Source: JAFDZW01 sp964404255 (GTDB taxonomy: Bacteria > Bacteroidota > Ignavibacteria > Palsa-1295). Taken from it: a stretch of 64,000 nt of DNA. Below, piece after piece: positions 59,243 to 64,000 of the stretch; the first letter of the stretch is position 1; each line of letters begins with the position of its first letter. Where the stretch lies: positions 12,725-76,724 of the forward strand of contig CAYOJJ010000016.1 of the NCBI GenBank assembly GCA_964404255.1. Direction: 5' to 3'. A program made the translations under genes and the position numbers. The notes beneath the pieces were generated by a model. The model saw only the letters and a program-made list of their open reading frames with translations, did not search any database and was not told where the DNA came from.

Positions 59243-60574
59243 CTATTCTACGATCAGATTTTTTACCACATATCCCGCTTCGTTTTGAATGCGGCAGAGA
59301 TATATTCCTCGTGGCAATGATATTGGCATTGTAAGCGAAGCACCGGTTTCGTAATAAGTTTGGCTCAACACCTCTTTCCCCAGCAGATCGGTTACTGTGA
59401 TAGTCGCCGCCGAATGATATTCATGGTCAAAGGAGATCGTGAACGAGCGATGTGCCGGGTTAGGATAGAGCACAAGCGGAATAGAGGGTGATTCGTTGGT
59501 AACCTTTAGCATCGTATTAGTAGTAAAATGCCAAATTGGAGACCACAGGCTTTGGCCTTCGGAATTCAAACCGGCAACACGCCAAAAATATGTTGTATTG
59601 CTATCGAGCGGTGGGAGCGCAAATTGCAATGCAGGGATGATCGTATCGAAGCGGGTAGTACTAAACGTAGAATCGGTTGAAAATTGTAAGTGATAGTTAT
59701 CCATTGTTTCGAGGCTATCCCATTGGAGAGTGATACCATCGCGCACAAAGACGGTGTTGTTTCGGGGAGAGATAAGTTCTGGAAAAGAGTCTAATAGTAC
59801 TGTAGTGGCCGGAAGCCCAAATAGGCAAGACGAAGAAGTAATGGTGCCCTCTTTTTTAATGAGCAATGCTGAATCGAGAGTCCCAATAATAGAAAACGAA
59901 GGGACGTTGATAGTTTTATGCCCCCAGGAAATAGGTATACTATTTTGATATTCAACGTGAGTACCTTCTAACGAAGGAAGTTGCTGCAAATCGATCTGTA
60001 ATTGTTTCTCTGGAAGTGACAGTTGTACTAAGGCCGTGAAATTAAACGTGGAATCGGTAGCAAAATAATAAAGCCGTGCATCGTGTACGGAAGTCTCCGA
60101 TCCATTGCCATGACCAGTATAGTAGATATCGACAAAATTTACCGTTAATAAAGTGGATCTGCTTAGTTGCAGATTGCGCATATAGCTTCGCCCATGAAGT
60201 AGTAGGGAGTGAATATCTGCTCGGACTGCAAATTGCAATACAAAGGAAAAAAGGTTAACCTCACAATTTGCACTTGCTTTTAATAAGGTCAGTATTCTGG
60301 CTTTTGTCTGATAACCGTTGGCCCCTACAACTACCGGACCAACCGATCCCTTGCCGGTATCGGGTATTGCTGCCCGGATCATCGTATCGCTCCAAAAGCT
60401 GATAGGCAATTCCACGCTATCGCACCAGACGGCGCCCTTCGCAAAGCCGAACTCCCCATGAATGATAAGCGTCCGCGCCCATTCATCAACCCGCATGGAA
60501 TCGATCACCGGCCGTTGTGCCCGTAGAGCTGAGCACAATCCTGCCAGAATTACTACTACTAATAGTGAGCGCAT
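59243..60574 (-). CDS. T9SS-secreted protein with IPT-like, Fn3-like and sorting domains
   Basis: A 443-aa protein. The ATG at 60574 starts a signal peptide MRSLLVVVILAGLCSALRAQ. Next comes an IPT/TIG-like domain (PVIDSMRVDEWARTLIIHGEFG ... GPVVVGANGYQTKARIL), a middle beta domain with two Cys, then a fibronectin III module (PRNNTVFVRDGITLQWDSLETMDNYHLQFSTDSTF ... TTYFWRVAGLNSEGQSLWSPIWHF). The sorting domain is LVLYPNPAHRSFTISF ... RGIYLCRIQNEAGYVVKNLIVE. It does not carry the array's conserved tail. Convergent with the transporter (9 bp apart). Confidence 0.85.
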   Translation of the reverse strand: MRSLLVVVILAGLCSALRAQRPVIDSMRVDEWARTLIIHGEFGFAKGAVWCDSVELPISFWSDTMIRAAIPDTGKGSVGPVVVGANGYQTKARILTLLKASANCEVNLFSFVLQFAVRADIHSLLLHGRSYMRNLQLSRSTLLTVNFVDIYYTGHGNGSETSVHDARLYYFATDSTFNFTALVQLSLPEKQLQIDLQQLPSLEGTHVEYQNSIPISWGHKTINVPSFSIIGTLDSALLIKKEGTITSSSCLFGLPATTVLLDSFPELISPRNNTVFVRDGITLQWDSLETMDNYHLQFSTDSTFSTTRFDTIIPALQFALPPLDSNTTYFWRVAGLNSEGQSLWSPIWHFTTNTMLKVTNESPSIPLVLYPNPAHRSFTISFDHEYHSAATITVTDLLGKEVLSQTYYETGASLTMPISLPRGIYLCRIQNEAGYVVKNLIVE

Positions 60575-60632
60575 ATATAATATGTACCTCAACGCCTGGA
60601 TTCGGTTTGGGCAAAAAGTACTGACCAATATT

Positions 60633-61382
60633 TTACTTCACGCTGCCCCAGGACATTGATAGGTTTACCAGAAAATTAATAGCCATCATCGGCACCATGA
60701 CGGCAATAATACTTTTGGCGATCCTGAGAGCAATATTACCATGGTTAAAGAAGGCCGTCAGCGTCGCGACCGGGATGCCGATAAGCAGGATAATGGCAGC
60801 ATAGAGCACATAGATAAAAGCATCGGTCTGCCGAAACGGAAGGAGAATCGGTTGAGCGATCGTAAAGATCACCAATCGTTGCGCTCCGCAAAATGCGTTG
60901 ATGGCCAGATGCTCGACAAAATTATATCGGTAGCGCCAAAACAATAGCCAGGTACAAAGCGCATATAGCGGCACTCGCGCAATCTCATCGGCAAAGTGAT
61001 GATCCTGCAGCCATTGCATTACCTGCGCTATCGGATTGTGGGAAACGATCGGCGGCATAACTTTCCCACCCTCTACGGTATAATCGGCAGGAAGATGAAG
61101 GAAATGGCTAAGCAGCGCCCCTGCAGTACCGAAGGCAATAAGCATCGAGAACGGGCTGAAATGCACGACGCGCTTACCTTGCAGATATTCATGTAATGCC
61201 GCACCCGGACGAATAAAAAGATTTTTCAGGACCGTAAAAAGGTTACGATCGAAATGCAGGAGATTATGCTGGGCTTCATGCCAGAGGTAATGCCAGTTCA
61301 AGCGGCCGACCGAAGCCTTTTGCCCGCAATGATTACAGAATTTTCCGGAATACTCAGCCCCGCAGTTCTTGCAGATGATCAT
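60633..61382 (-). CDS. DUF3667 family membrane protein
   Basis: A 249-aa protein with an N-terminal zinc-ribbon-like motif (CKNCGAEYSGKFCNHCGQK, four Cys), then LNWHYLWHEAQHNLLHFDRNLFTVLKNLFIRPGAALHEYLQGKRVVHFSPFSMLI, the usual start of DUF3667 proteins. Four or five transmembrane helices follow. The family is common in FCB bacteria and has no settled function. Shares direction with the adjacent minus-strand genes. Confidence 0.85.
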   Translation of the reverse strand: MIICKNCGAEYSGKFCNHCGQKASVGRLNWHYLWHEAQHNLLHFDRNLFTVLKNLFIRPGAALHEYLQGKRVVHFSPFSMLIAFGTAGALLSHFLHLPADYTVEGGKVMPPIVSHNPIAQVMQWLQDHHFADEIARVPLYALCTWLLFWRYRYNFVEHLAINAFCGAQRLVIFTIAQPILLPFRQTDAFIYVLYAAIILLIGIPVATLTAFFNHGNIALRIAKSIIAVMVPMMAINFLVNLSMSWGSVK

Positions 61383-61412
61383 GAGTGCAAATCTACGAAC
61401 AGAGCATGCACA

Positions 61413-61979
61413 TTATTTCATCTTGTAAAACAAGCGCAGCAATTTAATATCGAGTTCTTCTTTGGTGTTCTTGGCGATGGTATAGTGCTTTACTTTCTGC
61501 GAGGTAACGCTTTTTATGTCGCAGGCTTTTTCGAGCTGCTGCTTCATGAAATAGAGGTCTTTCAATAGATCGTTGAGATCGAAGCCGGTATGCTGCAATT
61601 CGCTTACCTCGATATGCTTGCCGACATTGATGATCTGCTTCGCTGTCTCGCGGATGAGGATCGTGATGCGTGCTTCTTCGAAGCGGTGGTAGCTCGCGGT
61701 GGCGGTCGTGAAGCAGGTTTCGAGCGAATGCCGGCTTTCGATGATCTCGTTAGCGATCACCTTCTGGATCGCTTTCTTATGTGAAGAAGTTGCAGCCAGC
61801 CGATAGACCAGGATACCGACCGAGACTTCACCGACAAAGATCAAATATTCCGCAATATCGGAAAACGTCAGAGAGGTTTCGCCGGTAAAGCGGGTAACGA
61901 TAAGCGGGATAGTGATCACCACCATCGCTCCAATCAGCCATAGTGCAATGGCTTCTTTATCCTTCAGGAAGTTCGGCAT
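61413..61979 (-). CDS. Two-helix membrane protein with cytoplasmic helical tail
   Basis: A 188-aa protein with transmembrane segments AIALWLIGAMVVITIPLIVTRF and AEYLIFVGEVSVGILVYRLA, then a charged helical domain (KKAIQKVIANEIIESRHSLETCFTTATASYHRFEEARITILIRETAK...). Its start overlaps the end of the upstream DUF4325 gene by 23 bp, so the two are translationally coupled. They may form a membrane sensor and STAS-like partner. Family not recognised. Confidence 0.65.
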   Translation of the reverse strand: MPNFLKDKEAIALWLIGAMVVITIPLIVTRFTGETSLTFSDIAEYLIFVGEVSVGILVYRLAATSSHKKAIQKVIANEIIESRHSLETCFTTATASYHRFEEARITILIRETAKQIINVGKHIEVSELQHTGFDLNDLLKDLYFMKQQLEKACDIKSVTSQKVKHYTIAKNTKEELDIKLLRLFYKMK

Positions 61980-62388
61980 CGAATGGCAGTTCTCGTTTCT
62001 TTTTTACTTCGGCGCTTCGGAATTGATCTTCGATATCGAAAACGATACCGGGTTCTTCATCGCACTTAATGCGAAGGCGCTTGCGCAGATCGCCGAGATC
62101 GTGCTCATACGCCAGCCGGCCGAAGGAGCCGTGAAGGAATGGCGTCGGGATCGCTTCGACATTATCGAGATCGATAATAAGCGCAGCGTTATCGACCTCG
62201 GCCTCGCCGTACTTCGGCAGGATAAAAGCTTCGTAAAAATGCTGGCCGGCTTCCTGAGTATCGAGACCGGTACGCACTCCGGGGGCATCGAGGAAGTCGA
62301 TGATCCGAAGAATACGATCGTTCGGATTCGTCTCTTGAGGATCGTAGCTTAATGGCGATAGCGGTTCCATCGGGATATTTTCGTTCAC
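61957..62388 (-). CDS. DUF4325 (STAS-like) protein
   Basis: A 143-aa protein matching the DUF4325 pattern: GLDTQEAGQHFYEAFILPKYGEAEVDNAALIIDLDNVEAIPTPFLHGSFGRLAYEHDLGDLRKRLRI, a strand-helix STAS-like fold in which an Asp-Asn-Val strand precedes the PFLxxxFG loop. Such proteins are often paired with kinase-like or membrane partners. Here the partner is the overlapping two-helix membrane protein downstream. Signalling role is inferred. Confidence 0.75.
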   Translation of the reverse strand: MNENIPMEPLSPLSYDPQETNPNDRILRIIDFLDAPGVRTGLDTQEAGQHFYEAFILPKYGEAEVDNAALIIDLDNVEAIPTPFLHGSFGRLAYEHDLGDLRKRLRIKCDEEPGIVFDIEDQFRSAEVKKKRELPFDAELPEG

Positions 62389-62417
62389 AAATATAAGGGG
62401 ATGAGCACGGGCAGGTA

Positions 62418-63161
62418 TTATTTGCCGCTTATTTCCTTAATAACATTTTTTCTTTTACCCTTTTCTTCGCTTCGGAAATAGTCCAGCAATTCCCCGGGGC
62501 TTTTCTGTTCCTGCAGTATTGCTTTCGCACGGCTGTAATCATGCCAGCGGCCGATCACTTTTTGCCGCTTCAGTATCTTCTTCGGAATATCTGCCGCGCC
62601 CGAAGATGCTTCGAGCGCATAGCCGTAGCGCTTATAGCCTTTTCGAATAGCGTGAATGCGGGTTATAGAAAGATGCTTTTTGCGAAGCGTACCGATCTCC
62701 TCTTCGATGTTCTTGAGGAAGCGCTTAAGCTTCGCGTTCGTGATCTTCGTAAGACCGGCATAGACGGCAGTATCTTCGGCCACACCGGCAGCAAACGCCT
62801 TCGCGGCTTTGCTCTTACATTCGGTTGCGCGGATACGGCGTTGTTCTTTGAGCAAGGCAAGAACCGTGCCGGTCATTGCCAGTTTCTTACTCGTGATGTT
62901 CGAAAGAAGCTCTATCGCAATATCGATGTCGCGCAGCGCACCGGCCGGAGAAAAGATAGCGTTGAACGCGGCGAACCGTTTTTTCAGCTTGAAAGAAGGA
63001 TCGATAAATTCGGTAAGATAGTAGAGCGTTTTCAGCCGCTTGATCGACAGCCGCAACTCATGGATCACCTCCGGCGCCGGATCATGCGAAGCCTGCAGAA
63101 GATACTGCCGGTACTGCCCGAGCTGTCTGCGGTAATATTCAACGGCCGATCTCATACTCAT
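62418..63161 (-). CDS. CHAD domain protein
   Basis: A 247-aa all-helical, strongly basic protein. The HELRLSIKRLKTLYYL segment and the later FNAIFSPAGALRDIDIAIELL match the conserved His/Arg/Lys helices of CHAD domains, which bind polyphosphate. There is no fused CYTH domain. The second half repeats the helical pattern (IHAIRKGYKRYGYALEASS ... RQKVIGRWHDYSRAKAIL). It may be linked to polyphosphate granules. Confidence 0.85.
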   Translation of the reverse strand: MSMRSAVEYYRRQLGQYRQYLLQASHDPAPEVIHELRLSIKRLKTLYYLTEFIDPSFKLKKRFAAFNAIFSPAGALRDIDIAIELLSNITSKKLAMTGTVLALLKEQRRIRATECKSKAAKAFAAGVAEDTAVYAGLTKITNAKLKRFLKNIEEEIGTLRKKHLSITRIHAIRKGYKRYGYALEASSGAADIPKKILKRQKVIGRWHDYSRAKAILQEQKSPGELLDYFRSEEKGKRKNVIKEISGK

Positions 63162-63219
63162 TCTACAGCATATTTGCCGGATGAGTTTTATCGTAATAAC
63201 GCACTACCAATTACGGTGG

Positions 63220-63909
63220 TCAGAGGAAATTTTTTTTCGGATCGTCGGGGCCGGACATAATGCCGATCGATAAATGGAAGGAATGCTCGAGCGCCCGCGC
63301 CTTATGCCACCAGCCCGGCGGAATATAGAGCCAATCGCCGGCAACGAGCAGGCATTTGAATTGCAGCTTGGAGTGCTCGCGTTCGAAATGCAGATCGCGC
63401 GGCAACGGATCGAGCGATGGATGCGGATTGACCGTATTTGCCCTCAGGACAAATTCTTTCTGGCCCGAACACTGAATGGCAAAGACATCTTCGATATCAT
63501 AATGCCAGCCGAAGCCTTCGTGATTAGCGGGAGTAGCATAAATATGAACATCGGCCGGCTTTTCAAAAACGCTCTCGAAATCCTGCGCGATCTCCGAGAT
63601 CACGGCATCGTGTTGTTCGGCATGGCGGACGAGAACCGAGCAGCCCTTCTTATAAAAGGATTCGCGCGCCGCCTCCCGGCTTGGAGGGGTATTATTCTGA
63701 TGCGGCACGAGCACACCGCTTTTCGCTATCCAAATCTCCTCATGCCCGGTCGCCATGATCTCATCGACGACCTCCCAACTGAGAAAATCGCTGAAGTGCG
63801 CCGCGCCCCCGGCGCTTGCATACGGCATCTTCCCATAATAGACGGAAAAAAACGATTCAACCGGCATCGGATCCATTAACCGGGTAACGATCTCGGCAGC
63901 ATGTATCAT
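63220..63909 (-). CDS. JmjC/cupin_4-type 2-oxoglutarate oxygenase-like protein
   Basis: A 229-aa protein of the ribosomal-oxygenase-like cupin class. The iron ligands are visible as His136-x-Asp138 in GFGWHYDIEDVFAIQCSGQKEF and His202 in LVAGDWLYIPPGWWHKARAL. Length is shorter than ROX-type enzymes such as YcfD, so the C-terminal winged-helix part is missing. It probably hydroxylates a protein or small molecule; the substrate is unknown. ATG start at 63909, the first gene of the minus-strand run. Confidence 0.8.
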   Translation of the reverse strand: MIHAAEIVTRLMDPMPVESFFSVYYGKMPYASAGGAAHFSDFLSWEVVDEIMATGHEEIWIAKSGVLVPHQNNTPPSREAARESFYKKGCSVLVRHAEQHDAVISEIAQDFESVFEKPADVHIYATPANHEGFGWHYDIEDVFAIQCSGQKEFVLRANTVNPHPSLDPLPRDLHFEREHSKLQFKCLLVAGDWLYIPPGWWHKARALEHSFHLSIGIMSGPDDPKKNFL

Positions 63910-63965
63910 AACTAAATGATACGCAAAGACTGAAAAAGCGGTTTGGCTTTTGTCCGGGATCGGGC

Positions 63966-64000
63966 GGGGTATGGGGTTCGGGGTTTGGGGTTTGGGGTTT
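63966..64000 (+). repeat. G-rich heptad microsatellite, GGGGTTT type (runs off the window)
   Basis: Five GGGG tracts are spaced by exactly 3 nt (GGGGTAT, GGGGTTC, then GGGGTTT three times). The start is the same phrase as at 1345-1361. It could fold as a G-quadruplex. Continues beyond the window. Confidence 0.65.

Noticed and set aside
63966..64000. Telomere of a linear replicon
   Set aside because: GGGGTTT resembles a telomere repeat, but the same motif occurs internally at 1345 and 5482, and ordinary genes continue to the window edge.
1..64000. CRISPR array, rRNA, complete tRNA or IS element outside the prophage
   Set aside because: No regularly spaced direct repeats, rRNA-like sequence, full cloverleaf or IS-type transposase was seen.

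Overview
The window looks like a chromosome segment of a bacterium from the Bacteroidota/Chlorobiota side of the FCB group. A Kapabacteria- or Ignavibacteria-like host is my best guess. The support is at least ten secreted proteins ending in a type IX secretion (T9SS) type A sorting domain, plus DUF3667, DUF898 and DUF4325 genes. At least one array gene has a clear AGGAGG ribosome-binding site. No rRNA or complete tRNA is present, so placement rests on protein families only.

Layout. Positions 1-8132 hold a 5'-truncated S41 peptidase, a small P-loop ATPase next to dispersed repeats, a 1239-aa T9SS propeller/Ig protein, two AT-rich membrane-linked hypotheticals and a solitary phage portal gene. 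Positions 8279-16247 hold the first half of a family of ~520-550 aa T9SS proteins. Their bodies diverge, but the last ~80-90 bp of most members are nearly identical in DNA. Two orphan copies of that tail, a secreted Hcp-like protein and a DUF898 membrane protein lie among them. The family resumes at 51276-58001. A major facilitator transporter follows, then a minus-strand run: another T9SS protein, DUF3667, a DUF4325/membrane pair, a CHAD protein and a JmjC-type oxygenase.

Between the two halves of the T9SS array sits a ~35 kb transposable siphophage prophage. I place its ends at 16250 (TGTTGATTCTTGC...) and 51213 (...GCAAGAAAAAACA). Both ends carry TTCTTGC-type sites at offset 6 and again 21-22 bp inward. 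Removing the element restores an intergenic gap of about 60 bp in the array. It encodes a Mu/Tn7-type DDE transposase, a MuB/TniB-like ATPase, a CI-like repressor facing three GGTCA-N5-TGACC operators, terminase, portal, XkdF-like protease, capsid, MuF-like head protein, a tail chaperone pair with a classic T TTT TTC frameshift site, a 1400-aa tape measure, lysis genes and a Dam-type methylase.

The order is not that of Mu. Late genes radiate from a central 107-bp inverted-repeat control region at 30344-30450. The transposase module lies at the right end and reads outward, with the MuF gene beyond it.

Most notable is the cargo: two T9SS-addressed secreted proteins, a 439-aa Asp-box protein and a 1775-aa giant. 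They lie between the terminase and the repressor, so the prophage would supply substrates to its host's outer-membrane secretion system. A 49-nt tRNA-minihelix-like sequence (acceptor stem plus canonical T-arm, no D or anticodon arm) lies just after the transposase terminator.
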